Source: Siphonodentalium dalli (lineage: Eukaryota; Mollusca; Scaphopoda; Gadilida; Siphonodentaliidae). Taken from it: DNA of 64,000 bases. Below are positions 22,050 through 33,594 of this stretch, in pieces; within the stretch, counting starts at the first letter, position 1, and the number at the start of each line of letters is the position of its first letter. The stretch lies in NCBI GenBank assembly GCA_032622095.1, contig CP136069.1, forward strand, positions 68,843,319 through 68,907,318. The letters run 5' to 3'. The position numbers and the translations under genes were made by a program. The notes under the pieces are model-generated. The model made no database searches. It was given only the letters and a program-made list of their open reading frames with translations, and was not told the DNA's origin.

Positions 22050-24475
22050 ACTAATGTAACCCCTGTCTTCAAGAGTGGTGATCATAGTGTCATATCTAAC
22101 TACCGCCCAATCTCACTATTGAGCTGCGTATCAAAAACATACGAAAAGTGCATATATAAATACCTCTCGTCGTATCTTGACAAACGCAATTTGCTTTCTA
22201 TTTACCAATCTGGGTTCACTAAAGGTGATTCTGTCGTATACCAACTTGTTGATGTATATGATTATATTAGCTTGATTTATTGATTTATTGTTCCACCAAT
22301 AACACATGGTATATGACAGGTCGCAGATCGCTCGATGAAGGTAAGGATGTGCGTTGTATCTTTTGTGACATCAATAAGGCTTTTGATAAAGTGTGGCATA
22401 AGGGGCTTCTACATAAACTCTCGAAAATGGGTATCAATGGCAAGGCATATAACTTGATTAAATCATATTTACAATCCAGACAACAGAGAGTCCTAATTGA
22501 TAATGCTAGCTCCGATTGGCATGCTGTTTCAGCAGGCGTACCACATGGATATATCTTAGGTCCACTCCTATTTCTTGTATACATTAATGATATAACTGAA
22601 AATATTATATGTAATATACGACTTTTTGCAGACGATACTTCAATATATTATGTTTTGAAAATCCAACGTTAGCTGCAGAAATCATGAACAATGACATTCA
22701 AACTATTGTGAACTGGTCAAAAATATGTGGTTAGTAAAATTTAATCCTTTAAAAACGGAAGCGTTAATAGTATCAAGGATGAATTCTGCTATTGTTCACC
22801 CACCATTAATTATGGCGGCATCGCAAGTTACAGAGGTAAGTTCTCATAAACATCTAGGTGTCTCTTTCGATAACAACGGATCCTGGGAAACTCATATACA
22901 AACGATAACCGAAAAGGCATGGAAAAGAGGAAATCATATTCGGAGACATAAATTCCGACTGAGCAAGAGAACACTTGAAAAATCATATTTATCATATGTA
23001 AGGCCGATACTCGAATATGCGTCACCTGTTTGGAATAATATACCAATTTATAAGAGTGACAAAATTGAAGATATTCAATATGAGATGGCGAGGATTGTTA
23101 CTGGGGCTACCATAAGTGTCAGTGATAAAAACTTATTACTTGAAACTGGTTGGGAAACCCTTTCATCCAGGAGACATACTCAACAAATGATATTATTTTA
23201 CAAGATGCATAGAAATCAGGCCCCATCTTATCTTTCAACCATGATTCCACCCGATTCGACATCTTCTGGATATAATCACAGACGCGTAAGTATTCACCCT
23301 CCAAATAGTAACAGAAATAAATATATGGATACGTTCTTACCGTCAGCATTACGCGCATGGAACAATATACCTGTATCAATAAAAGCATCATCAACCGTGG
23401 AAGAATTCAAGCGTCTTCTGAAGGTCGGTCATACTAATTTAGCTAAGTTTTATTATCATAGTCACTCTCGTAGAGGCCAAGTATATCACACAAGAATGAG
23501 ACTGGGGTGCAGCCATCTGAACAAAGATCTTGTTGTAAATTACGTAAGAGATTCCCCATTTTGCTCTTGTGGAGAATTTGTAGTTGAATCCGCGTACCAC
23601 TTTCTTTTGCAATGTCCCCAATATAGTCAAATTAGAGCTGATATGATAGCCGCTCTACCATTTTCGCGAGCAGATGTGAACATTGATGTCCTATTATATG
23701 GGTCTAATGAGATGTCCGATGAAACAAATTCTATAATATTTGAAGCTGTACAACTGTTTATTATCCAAAGTCGACGTTTCGATAATGTGTGAGCTCCGTG
23801 CGCAGGGGGTCGTGTATGTGAACATGAGGTGCATAACTTGTATGTATAAATATGTAAGTCGCGTTTCTGCACATTGTGTTCGGGCATATCCGCCTGTCTG
23901 CCCACGGAGTTACTACTGATTGTACTTACATGTACTAATTGTATCTAGATTATATTGATACGCACTACAAGTATAACAATTATCCTAATATATACTTATT
24001 TTCATGCATCATCTCTCCTGGGTGCCGAGACGTATTTGGGGTCTAATTCCGTTTCTATATTGGACAATACACCATGATTTAACGCCATAATGTGACATTT
24101 AGATAATGACTTAGGGATTATTGTATACAGCATTTATCACACTTCTTTTCCACCTACTTTATTATCTTTCTTGTCTATTTCATAATCTCCTCCCTTCTAT
24201 CACTCCTCCATCTTTCTGATCCCTGCACTCGCTTAACTAACTTCCCAACATTTATTTGAAAACACAGAACAATATTCAAATTCCCGTCCTCTTTACCCTG
24301 TAGCTGTCCGTATTGACACTCGGGGTAACATTTTTGGAGGAAAAGATTTTTATAAAAGCCATAGGCTCATGGCTTGTTATCTAATCCTCATTTGAACTAT
24401 GTTTTTTTTCTCAATATGTATAATTGTCAATGTGATGTTCTGTTCTTTTGTTCAAATAAATATTGTTTACACTAA
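22050..24475 (+). mobile_element. LINE (CR1/Jockey-type), frameshifted, nested in hAT
   Basis: The RT begins PVFKSGDHSVISNYRPISLLS (about 22055), runs through YQSGFTKGDSVVYQLVD, and resumes CIFCDINKAFDKVWHKGLL (22280-22672 frame), AGVPHGYILGPLLFLVYIND and FADDTSIYYV. A 50-60-bp insertion (about 22268-22332) and frameshifts near 22655 and 22725 break it. The C-terminal frame 22725-23792 has VKFNPLKTEALIVS, SHKHLGVSF, SYVRPILEYAS and a CSCGE...H...C cluster, ending SRRFDNV. The catalytic context VPHG replaces the usual VPQG. The 3' UTR contains TATAAAAGCCATAGGCTCA and ends near CAAATAAATATTG (about 24465). It is homologous to the LINE at 7836-10000 but clearly a different copy. Confidence 0.88.
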
Positions 24476-24719
24476 TATAAAATACGACGGGATTTCACGT
24501 CGGACCATGCGCACGGACCACGGCCGCTAACAATGGCTTATTATAGTAAGGTGTTAACTGGTGAATATCTATTGTATTCAAATCTTTTATGAAGTTAAGC
24601 AAGGGATACATTTAATGACACACATTGCGTAACCACTAGTTAAGAACTGCTCTTCTATCACGAACAAAGCAGACGGCTTAATTAATTACATAACCAGTAT
24701 ACAGCTTATACGTTTTGAT

Positions 24720-25015
24720 GATTAGATGATGATGGAAATTGTGAATGATGGATACTATTCCGGTCCGTCTATTTATTGGACATTACAAAAACACCTTAAA
24801 ATAGCAGCGGTATCACTAGTTAATCACCTATTCATTGTGCTCACTGATGACAACTCTCTTCAAAACATACATGTTTCGTATTGTTTACATAGTCGGTGTC
24901 ATCGACGGCGTATAAACAAAAAATCACTCTTTAAAACAACAGCGTCACCACTAGGTATTCACCTATTAATTGTGCTCACTGATAACAACTCTCTTCAAAG
25001 CATATATATAAACAA
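24720..25015. repeat. Two-copy ~140-bp tandem repeat
   Basis: CACCTATTCATTGTGCTCAC with GACAACTCTCTTCAAA (about 24827) recurs at about 24960 as CACCTATTAATTGTGCTCAC with AACAACTCTCTTCAAA. It lies in the right half of the hAT-like element. Confidence 0.7.
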
Positions 25016-25318
25016 AAATACTGATCAGATGTCAATCAGTTGTATAATGTTCCCTTTGCACAGCCGCCACACGGAACGATATTTCATAAGTACGAAAATA
25101 ACGAAATACCGGTACTTTCGTCACCTAACTTCGTCTTGAATGTCGATCTATTGAGCGCTTTTATTAATTAGCTTTCTGACTCCATGATTTCCGTCTCCAT
25201 TTTGGGTCAAAAAAAGTTTAGCCAAAAGTTTAGCCAAATGAAATTTGTATTAGCCAAATTCGAAAAATATTAGCCATTGGCTAATTTGGCTACCGACAGG
25301 GTGAACACTGATATTACA

Positions 25319-25434
25319 TATTTACATATCTGATCATAACCCAGTTAGCCTAAGTTTTCAGTTCATTGATCATCCAAGAGGACGGTTTTTTTGGAAGTTC
25401 AATGATAGTCTCTTAAGAGACGCAGAATACATAA
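25319..25434 (+). pseudogene. L1-like LINE fragment, end of endonuclease
   Basis: Reads SDHNPVSLSFQF, then RGRFFWKFNDSLLRDAEYI. The SDH motif of the endonuclease and FWKFNxSLL of L1/Tx1 proteins are recognisable. It continues directly from the fragment on the other side of the hAT-like element. Confidence 0.8.
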
Positions 25435-26311
25435 ACCCTAAATCTAGTTGGATGAACGTTATATACAACTCGTTGGGTGCGAATTTGTTGTGTACTTATT
25501 ATCCAACAGTTTAGTACGATGTACACAACTGATTGCGTGAACTGTCTTCTGTGGTATTACTTTCATACCACATTGGATAAAAACCGCCACGTGACCGGAT
25601 CATCCAATAGTAGCGCGTTTCCGGTGCGGGCGAGCATGCGAGTTTTTGGCTCCAAATATTTCAAAACAAGATGGACGACTGCGTGAAAAACTCCTGAGCG
25701 ACTGGAAAATGGGGCAAGACGTCGTGGAGAGCTTTGCCGTTATAGTATACCTTTGTTATAATTATCCTTTGTACGATACACTGATTATGTAGGCTTTATG
25801 TATTGAGTTTATATTTATTTATATTTGCCAAATTTTGAAGTTTACAAATTTACACAACTTGCTGACGGCACTAATTTGACTAAAGTAGTACACTCATACA
25901 CTCAACACATAAAGCCTACATAATCAGTGTATCGCACAAAGAATAATTATACCAAAGGTATACCATACCGGCAAAGCTATCTACGACGTCTTGTCCCATT
26001 TTACCTTCCAATCAACGTTGGGTAAACTTTCCAATCAACAAATGTCATCCAACTCTACCCAACACCCAACAGTTCAATAAACGTAGATACTTGCTGTGGG
26101 CAATTAACGTTGCTTGAGTGTTGTGTGAAATTTCATCCAACACGTTGTATAATTAACATACAACCGTTGGTAGTAAATATATATGCAACGTTGTGTAAAA
26201 GTGTATCCAACCAAATTGTCATGCAACTTTTCACACAACGTAGATAGGTGCTGTGGGCATACAACGGTTGATTGACTGTTGGATAACTTCTTATCCAACT
26301 AGATTTAGGGT
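25435..26311. mobile_element. 877-bp TIR element with CCCTAAATCTAG ends
   Basis: ACCCTAAATCTAGTTGGAT at the left is matched by its exact complement at the right end. A second, internal inverted repeat has arms of about 100 bp (about 25707-25806 and 25896-26001). The right half carries many ATCCAAC/CAACGTTG motifs, including two copies of ACGTAGATAxxTGCTGTGGGC (about 26081 and 26239), which look like subterminal binding repeats. No transposase is present. The target duplication could not be settled (TAA-like flanks), so the superfamily is open. It interrupts the L1-like LINE. Confidence 0.8.
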
Positions 26312-26585
26312 GTAAAGATAGTGAAAGAAACCATAACTCAAGCTATAAATCAATATTCTCGCTAGAATGATCACTCCCTCAACATTAATGAACAACTATT
26401 TTGGGAAACACTTAAAATCATGATCCGTGGTGAATCAATTAAATACTCATCAAAGCTTAAGAAATCTAGGGATAAACGGGAAGCTAATCTCGAAAAGCGA
26501 CTCTCAGAGTTGTCTTTAACACTAGACGGAGGGAATAACGCGGTTGAAATAGAGATAGATAAACTTAATGCTGAAATTAATGGCG
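26312..26585 (+). pseudogene. L1-like LINE fragment, endonuclease-RT linker
   Basis: Reads EQLFWETLKIMIRGESIKYSS, then KKSRDKREANLEKRL, a charged coiled-coil-like stretch typical of the L1/Tx1 linker. Similarity stops near 26585, where inserted sequence begins. Confidence 0.75.
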
Positions 26586-27659
26586 CGTCCACATGCAGCT
26601 GCAAGAAAATATCTGCAAGAAAATATCAGGTACAATTGTACCCTGATATTTTCTTGCAACAAAGATTACGACCGTGAGAACACGGCGGTTTAGATGGCGT
26701 TGATTGAGCTCAATCAGAACAGTATTAGTCGTGCTGGTTCAAGTGAATTGCGTCCGGTAAACAACCTATAGTCTATATTGGCAATTTATGAAATTTCCAG
26801 CTGTTGACACGTATTTCTATAATCGGGTGGGGTGAGGCACACACCGACCTGCAGCCACGTTGCTACTCTCATGCATAAATACATTCTATATAATGAGAAA
26901 GTGGTCACGTTATTTGTAAATAGGTACACGCCTATGTTAGAATTTCATAGTACATGCATATGTGGGATGACAAAAGTTTTTAAGGTTTTGTGGCAAATCG
27001 GATAACACCCACTGCCATTGAGACCCCATATGAAGTTTTCTAGAGTTGTGGATTTGGCTTGGTTCGTGGGGCTGTGGTTATATTACGTTACCAAACATAC
27101 AGGGGTACATGTGTGGACATGGGACCCCCACCCAACTATGTTTAATGTTTAAACAGTTTTCATCAGTTGGAAATATCAAACCTGACACAACATTAGTAGG
27201 AATTTTAACACCAACTATGGGTTGAAATTGTTATGGTAGTCTCAGTTTCCAACCATTAATGTATGTGGAATTTGTTGTTTTAGACCATTTGCATTTCTTC
27301 CTACTTTTAGCCAAAATATTGGTTTGAAATTTTCTCTGGGCCCCTCCCTGGTGTCCAGTCAAAATTCAAGTTAATAAACAAGGCATGTGGGGTACCAGGT
27401 GGGAAATTCAAAGCCGATGGGAAGGGTGCAAATTGAATTATGAGATCTTGGGAGTTTTGCCTGGTTCAAGGGCGGTTGCAATTTCCGTCAACGGAAACCC
27501 TCTATAGATACTCCCCTATAAACGTATCCATATAATACTTCAGCGATTCTGTCAATTCATCCAAATGGAATTACGAAGTCAGTTGTTGAAACAGGCGATA
27601 ATATTGATGGATCATAACTCGGTGTGCGTGAACAGTAACCAGCCTATCCCTTAGAGATT
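26586..27659. other. Inserted sequence within the LINE, unassigned
   Basis: Begins with a near-perfect hairpin: TGCAAGAAAATATCAGG (26609-26632) against CCTGATATTTTCTTGCA (26641-26658), after a partial duplicate of its left arm. The remainder to the SINE has no recognised gene or repeat. Confidence 0.5.
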
Positions 27660-27964
27660 GATTGATTGATTGGGGTTTATTGTCGCTTTAGCCACTAAGG
27701 CCATATCACGACATTGCCAGTTTTAGTGGTGGAGGAAATCCGCACACTTGCGACTAATCTAACAGTGATTTCAATGGCTGATAAACTCGTCAACCATGTG
27801 CGGCAAACCACCGGCCATCGACGAGTAACTGGTAACTCCACCAGATAACGATTTCGAGTTACAAAGTCCACGATGGAAACATGTGGATTTGAACCCTAAT
27901 CGCCAGCGCTGGAGGGCGAAACGGCTTGGAGTTGTACCCCTAACCGATTGAGCCACCGAGGCCC
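27660..27964 (-). mobile_element. tRNA-derived SINE (family A), full length
   Basis: On the minus strand it starts GGGGCCTCGGTGGCTCAATC, which contains a pol III A box (TGGCTCAATCGG), followed by a B box (GGTTCAAATCC). It ends in an (ATCA)n-type tail. A 17-bp duplication, CCTATCCCTTAGAGATT, flanks it at 27643-27659 and 27965-27981. The long TSD indicates LINE-mediated insertion. Relatives lie at 41458-41672 and 44271-44507. Confidence 0.95.
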
Positions 27965-27981
27965 CCTATCCCTTAGAGATT

Positions 27982-28339
27982 ATTTAACGGATACCGATGA
28001 CCACCAATCAAGGTGAGCACAGGCGATAATATACCAGTGCACTGCCTCCATCGGGTATTTTCCTGTATTATGTTTTTATTGGTCAAGTAAGTCACACGGG
28101 CCATACCTGACATTTTCTTGCCCGTCATGTGATCTATCAGAGATCAAAAAGTGAAAGGAATTATGCTTTGAACAAAAGCTCAATGGAAAATCGAAGGGGG
28201 GGGGGGGGCCTTCAAAATAGTTTTTGAATTTGGAAAAGAGACATTGCACATAAAAACATATTCCAAAACTTATTAGATCAGATGGATCAGAAACAGACGA
28301 TTTTTTTCCGAAATTCACATAGAGCAGAAATCTTTATAC
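27982..28339. other. Unassigned insert continues; G13 tract
   Basis: No gene. A (G)13 run lies at 28196-28208. Confidence 0.5.
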
Positions 28340-28738
28340 ATCAAAAATAAAAAAAGAAACAGAACACAAAAAAAACCTTTGATTCCCGTGACATTGAAAA
28401 TCCATTCCTAAATACCCTAGATGATCAGGAATCAGAAAACTTAGATGGTCCATTATCCAACTTCGAATGTGCCTATGCATTAAAATGGACGAAAAACTAC
28501 CGCTCACCTGGAATCGATGATTACACTGCAAGCTTTTCTAAATATTTTTGGAAAGATCTTGGTCAATTTGTTATAAACACTCTTAATTATGTGTATTATG
28601 TTTGGATTTGGGAATAAAAATATGTTTACACTAATTATGGTTAATCCAACCGAGACCTGTCAATCACTCAACCATGTGGAGTAATCACCATTATTCCAAA
28701 GCCAAACAAATGTAAACAATATACGAAAAAGTTCTCTT
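28340..28738 (+). pseudogene. L1-like LINE fragment, RT N-terminal part
   Basis: Reads DDQESENLDGPLSNFE, YALKWTKNYRSPGIDDYT and FSKYFWKDLGQFV, then, after frameshifts, GVITIIPKPNK. These correspond to the SPGxDGxxxEFxKxFW and IxxIPK blocks of L1/Tx1 RT. Sequence beyond KQYTKK is lost or displaced by the following insert. Confidence 0.8.
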
Positions 28739-30082
28739 CTGGGGTCAATACTATGAACAATTTTATACCTGTAAATACAAATTGTATTTATTAATTTGTA
28801 ATTACAAATTTGTGTTAACTATCACAGTGGTTTCATAGTACAGGGGAAATTTAGCCGTATTATTGTAATACCTTAGACTGGTCGAGAGGTGAAACCCCTA
28901 AAACGCAGCTGTAAAACTTATAAAAAACTAACTCACTACTCTGCTCCCATGCACCTGTTATCAGTGTTATCTGAATACCAGTTCAAATTAGACGGACATG
29001 TATATAGAGCTGAAATAACTGACAACAATTTATATGGGGAAGTTACAATGCGTGCTATCATATTGTGATTAGTGATAACGCCGGTACTATGAAACGATGA
29101 GCTAACAAAATCTCGCAAATTTCACAAAGATCTACTGTTGATTATTGTAGATTGCTTACGGGCAAACCTTTCCCCGTGAGTGATTCACAATATATTGAAT
29201 CACGGCAAGCCAAAGTTACAAAAGAAATAACCAATCATAAGTTGAGAGGTGATATCTTATCAGAGCTATCCAATCGGTTCACGGGTTGCTAAGTTGATGA
29301 CCACTTGTCTGCGCAAAGTTAACAAATAAACTGTTCGTTTGTAGTGTGTGTATGTAAGTACAAGTCAGTGTAATAACGAGTACTACAACCAATTTGGTAT
29401 CATTGTTTTTACAAATTACAAATTTACAACCATTCGGTTTGTGAAAACAAAATATTATTTTGATGGTTTAGCATTATATATATTGTGACCATGCTATGAT
29501 TTCAAACTGATCCGCTACTCTTATCATAACATATCGAGGCAGTAACGTGGCTCCATTTGTATCAGGGGGGTGTATCGAAGCAGGGACGTGCTAATTGTGT
29601 CGGTTATAGGAGTGGTGGGGGGCCCCCGGTGGTCCAGTCGGTAGAGTGCCAGGTGAATTACATCGTCACAGGCCGTCCAGCGCTGACGAAGCTGGTGGGA
29701 ACCCCGTCATAGGGAGGGTGACCGCAATCGTGTATCTGGGCAAGTTTGTCAGTTGCTTTCCGGGGGTCGGTGGTTTCTACACGCAGTGGGACGATTTCTC
29801 GATGAAATCAAGCATCTGCGTGGTCTTTCCTCCACCTGTAAAATTGACAACGTCGTGTGTGGTCTAGCGGCTAGAACGACGATAAACCCTAATAAACCAA
29901 ACCGAACCAATAGGAGTGGTGGTCATTTTATAATTTCAAACTGCTCCGATATCTTATAATATATCTAGATAGGGACGTGGCTATATGGGCTCAGTTTGGC
30001 GATGGGGTGTCCATCCTATAATTTCCATATGCATCCTTTGAATAAAAAAATGCGATACGAAAATACACAATTTTGAATCATG
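28739..30082. other. Insert within the LINE RT domain
   Basis: About 1.3 kb replaces roughly 100 codons of RT. It contains an inverted pair GGTTTCATAGTAC (about 28828) and GGTACTATGAAAC (about 29083) and a SINE at 29619-29909. No coding sequence is recognised. Confidence 0.5.
29619..29909 (+). mobile_element. tRNA-derived SINE (family B), full length
   Basis: Starts GGGGCCCCCGGTGGTCCAGT with an A box (TGGTCCAGTCGGTAGA) and a weaker B-box-like GTGGGAACCCC. The 3' end is TGGTCTAGCGGCTAGAACGA with an ATAAACC-type tail. A 13-bp duplication ATAGGAGTGGTGG flanks it at 29606-29618 and 29910-29922. Its body differs from family A. A fragment of the same 3' end occurs at 43105-43140. Confidence 0.93.
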
Positions 30083-30831
30083 TCAGGACGACACATAGGC
30101 GAGTCAACAAGACTATTCGATCTGATCGAAAAATGTTAGAAAAATTATATACCTGGAATACTAAATGATTTTAGATTTTGAAAATGCCTTTGATTCTCTT
30201 GAGTGTGGTCTTGAACAAAACTATATTGACTTTTTCAGTTTTGGCCCATCAATGAAAATATGGATAAAAACATTCTACACCAATATCAAAAGCTTATCAA
30301 ATAAAATAAATATTTTCAGAGGAGTTAGAGAAGGTGGCCAGTTGTATTCGTGTTTATTTATTTTGTGCGTAGTAATTCTTAGTACCTGGTTTAAAATCAA
30401 TCCTGACATGAAATGGATACAATTTAATAACTCTGAGTATACCTTGACTCAATATGCAGATGACCTAACCATCTTCCTCCAAGTTTATCAAAAAACTCCG
30501 AACACTGCATTAAATACTAGTAGCGCCTTTGAGGCCATTTCATGTCTAAAAGTGAACTTTGATAAAACACAAGCGGTATGGATTGGGGAAAAAAGGGGTT
30601 GTGGTGAAGAAATAAATACAGATAAAATGAAATCATAATCAGGCTTTCATGATACTTGGAAATGGATACAACCTATTCAATGAAAAGTTCATTGAAAATA
30701 ATTATAAAACAATGCTAAAGAAGATAGAAAACTTGCTGCATGACTGGTCCTTAGTTTATATGGCAAAACAACTGTTGTAAAGACACTTTTGTTTAGCTTT
30801 CTATGGTATGGGAAAACACAAAGTAAAGCAC
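30083..30831 (+). pseudogene. L1-like LINE fragment, RT palm
   Basis: Reads SGRHIGESTRLFDLIEKC, ILDFENAFDSLE (motif A), GVREGGQLYSCLFILCV (usually GVRQGCPLSPYLF) and TQYADDLTIFL (motif C, YADD intact), then LKVNFDKTQAVWIG. The 157-codon frame 30165-30638 covers the core. Later LFNEKFIENNYKTMLKKIE and WYGK appear in other frames. The TTAA MITE interrupts it at 30832. Confidence 0.88.
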
Positions 30832-30835
30832 TTAA

Positions 30836-31274
30836 AGGTACTCAATCAGAATTAACTTTCGCAAATTACTATTTCCTTGGCTTCGGGGGTAAAAAATATT
30901 GATTCGAGTCGAGGAACCCACCCATCAAAGCTAGGAGTGATCAGATATCGGTGTTTGAAATATATTAATTTAATTTTATGTGGCCCAGTAACCTGTCGAC
31001 GAGAAGAACTTATCTGACCAGATAGCGGATGAAGATCGATAACTCTAAAATCCAGTGGCTTTTTTTGTGTCAGATATATGACAACTGGCAAAATTTCGTT
31101 GAACAAAACGTTGATAAATAACAGGTTTTGGGCAATTTTATACTATAGTTGACCGTGGTTAGCATTATTTTTGGGCAATTAATCGATTCTGATATCTGAA
31201 GCGGCATTTCAAAAAATGTTGTTGTGTTGTTGGAATCTGATGATATGGGGATCGTCGAATCGGATTGAGTACCT
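30836..31274. mobile_element. 439-bp MITE with TTAA target duplication
   Basis: AGGTACTCAATC at the left and GATTGAGTACCT at the right are perfect TIRs flanked by TTAA at 30832-30835 and 31275-31278, as in piggyBac- or Kolobok-type insertion. The interior (GATCAGATATCG, GTCGACGAGAAG, TCAGATATATGACAA) matches the copy at 60474-60930 and the broken copy around 52110-53780. No coding capacity. Confidence 0.93.
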
Positions 31275-31278
31275 TTAA

Positions 31279-31483
31279 AATGACACGGATAAAAAACATA
31301 GATACTCAATTTGAAGCTAGATGGAAAGCATTATTAGTTGGTGAATTGGAACGATTTGGAGGTCGCAACGTGTGGAATATTCGCAGAGAAGGTCTCGAAG
31401 CAATAGGCAAAACTGTTAATCTATTTTGGAAAGATGTACTTCATGCATGGCCATTCCTTCGGCATAATAATTCAATGAAATAA
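31279..31483 (+). pseudogene. L1-like LINE C-terminal fragment
   Basis: Continues from the other side of the MITE: MTRIKNIDTQFEARWKALL, then LERFGGRNVWNI and LFWKDVLHAW, ending in a stop at 31481-31483. FWKDVLxxW is the usual C-terminal block of L1/Tx1 proteins. Confidence 0.78.
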
Positions 31484-33034
31484 AAATAATAAAATGTAGT
31501 GACAGGTTTGAAGTGACTTCGAATCTAACACAAAATTACATATAAAAAGCATCAAACTTTTAAAAATGATTTTACATAGTTAGATGTATATTCTTGAGAA
31601 GTTTCCCTTTACACTTTCTAAAGTATCATATACTGCTCAGCCGTATTAACTGTTAGCACGCATATCGGCATGTGGAGCCTGCGATCTTACAGGGGCAGAT
31701 TAAGTTGGGCGCCACAGAGACTCTGCTGACAAATCAATATCAACCGGGTCCCCAGTGAGACGTAGCTTATTCTTTACCCTGAGATTGCACGTGCAACACA
31801 TTCCAACCAAAATACATTGCCTTGTTGCTGCAGTTTGTAAATCCATGTTCATGTTTTTGATTCGAATAAAAATTATTAAAACAAAACAAACAAAAAACAA
31901 AACAGTCTGAAAATCATACATTAAAATCCTAATTGAAACTGACTAGCCTCTTTATTGGTGTCAGAACGTTTTACTGTTAATTGCATGTGTTTATTCATCA
32001 ACATCATCATCACAATCATCATCATCATCATCATCATTTATACAAATGATGAGTCTGACTGACTATTAGTCCCGGTTAGTATCAACATTACAAATTCGTC
32101 ACAATAATCTACATGTCAAGACTGGATATGCAGGGGGTATGCTGAGATATGCATATGTATGATTTGTTTTTGTAACATTGGATGCATATACTTATAATAG
32201 TGTGTATGTGCTCCTAGCCATTTTTCAATAAAATTCAATTCGAAAACAGCTTAAACTGTCAATTGAACTAAAGGAGATAATTTCACATTCATGTGAGTGA
32301 TATCAGTACATATTTATGCGGTTTTAGACCAACATTATTGAAATTTGGGGGTGGGTGTAAAAATAATGTTTCTATTTGTGTCGGTTTGGGAGTGGATGCA
32401 TGTTGATCCCCCGAAAACGCCACATAAAAAAACGGCATACCTTCATGCAAATGTGTTATTACCTCCCTCCCCCTTTCCTCACTGGTTGGATCACAAGCGT
32501 ATTGTTATTATCTGCTTTTGCTATAGCAAGCGAGTGATTTAATCTTATTCGAAATTTCCTCAAATAAATCATGTCATCCAATGACACTGTATTGATAGGA
32601 TAATATTATGGCTCAAGTAGATTCCTTCTTGAAAAGACGATAAGGTATCAGTTTGTTACTTCCGGACTTTGAGGAATCGTCACTTAAGCTGCTGTTTTTA
32701 CAATATATCCAGTAGTCTGACTAGTGACGATAAAGACGAAGAGAGTTTATAGTATTGCACATTGACTTTTTGGACCAGGTGATCCGCTGTTCAGTAACTG
32801 CATCTCGTACCTGCACTTAAAAGTTCACAGTCAGAGCGTGAAGAAACATTGATGGCATATTCCGACATTCCGTGTACAAATGGAAAGGGGAGAGCGGACT
32901 AATTCCTCGCACACAACATTATTTGGTGCATATTTTCCAACCACTGGTAACTTACTAATAATCATGAAATGTGAAATGTTTCACACGCAAGGCGATCGTG
33001 ATTTCTAAAAGCGATTTCGATCCCCCACAGTCCA
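31484..33034. other. No gene recognised; CAT microsatellite
   Basis: A (CATCAT)n stretch lies at about 32003-32036. The ORFs at 31700-31921 (-) and 32345-32542 (+) have no motif. Confidence 0.5.
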
Positions 33035-33440
33035 TTACAATAAATGTGTATTGGTTTTACCAATGTATCGAAAAGTTTGAGAGGTTTTCAAAGGCAGCGG
33101 TGATGTGTAGTTACACGAATTGACCAATGAGTAGATTGATGCCAACACTTTGGCACTTAAATTGTATAGCCTTATAAGTAATTTAATATAAATGCCGAAG
33201 GTGATACCCAAATACTTATATTCCATTACATTTTCAATGTTTTTATCACCAATGTGGAGGCGTTTTGTTGTTGTTGTTTTTTGTATCGTTCTGAATATCA
33301 AGCATTTTGTTGTTTTCGGCATTGACAGTGAGATGATTCATATCGGTGCACAGCTGGAGTTTATTCAAACAGTTTTGCAGTCCCGTGGTATAAGTGCTTA
33401 CATAGATTTTGATATATGTGGGGACAATATATAGCATTGA
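33035..33440 (-). pseudogene. LINE remnant, post-RT region
   Basis: Two minus-strand frames overlap: one reads GLQNCLNKLQLCTDMNHLTV and AENNK, the other KTTKCLIFRTIQK and MEYKYLGITF. Together they correspond to the segment after the RT catalytic box (KCxxxxF...YKYLGI) of a CR1/Jockey-type LINE. A frameshift separates them near 33310 and the rest is missing. Confidence 0.7.
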
Positions 33441-33594
33441 CTAACACCAATAGTTCACAAAGCAGCTGGACACCAATCATCTTTGCGTTTCGTAACGTAA
33501 CTGCTTGAGGAATGCTTAATGGAGTATGTTTTAATGTTTAGCCACCCACCTCCATTCTTCTGGTTTATCGCAGATATACTTTTAATTTCCACAG

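Larger units (their letters stand above)
21760..25310. mobile_element. 3.55-kb hAT-like element with 8-bp TSD
   Basis: TIRs CAGTGTTCACGCTG (left) and its near complement CAGGGTGAACACTG (right) are flanked by ATATTACA at 21752-21759 and 25311-25318. An 8-bp duplication and CAGxG-type ends are the hAT signature. Subterminal regions on both sides carry many TTAGCCAAATG/TTAGCCAAATT copies (21790-21890; 25210-25285), probably transposase-binding repeats. No transposase is seen; a LINE occupies much of the interior. It sits inside the L1-like endonuclease fragment. Confidence 0.88.
21241..31483 (+). mobile_element. L1/Tx1-like LINE dismembered by nested insertions
   Basis: Six colinear plus-strand fragments read in order through one LINE protein: endonuclease (21277-21759), end of endonuclease (25319-25434), linker (26312-26585), RT fingers (28340-28738), RT palm and thumb (30083-30831), and C-terminus (31279-31483). 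The gaps are filled by, in order, a hAT-like element containing its own LINE, a TIR element, two unassigned inserts each with a SINE, and a TTAA MITE. At two breaks a perfect target duplication (ATATTACA; TTAA) shows that the fragments were contiguous. Confidence 0.85.

Noticed and set aside
25435-25442. Telomere-like CCCTAAA
   Set aside because: A single occurrence that is part of a TIR and mirrored at 26303-26311, not an array.
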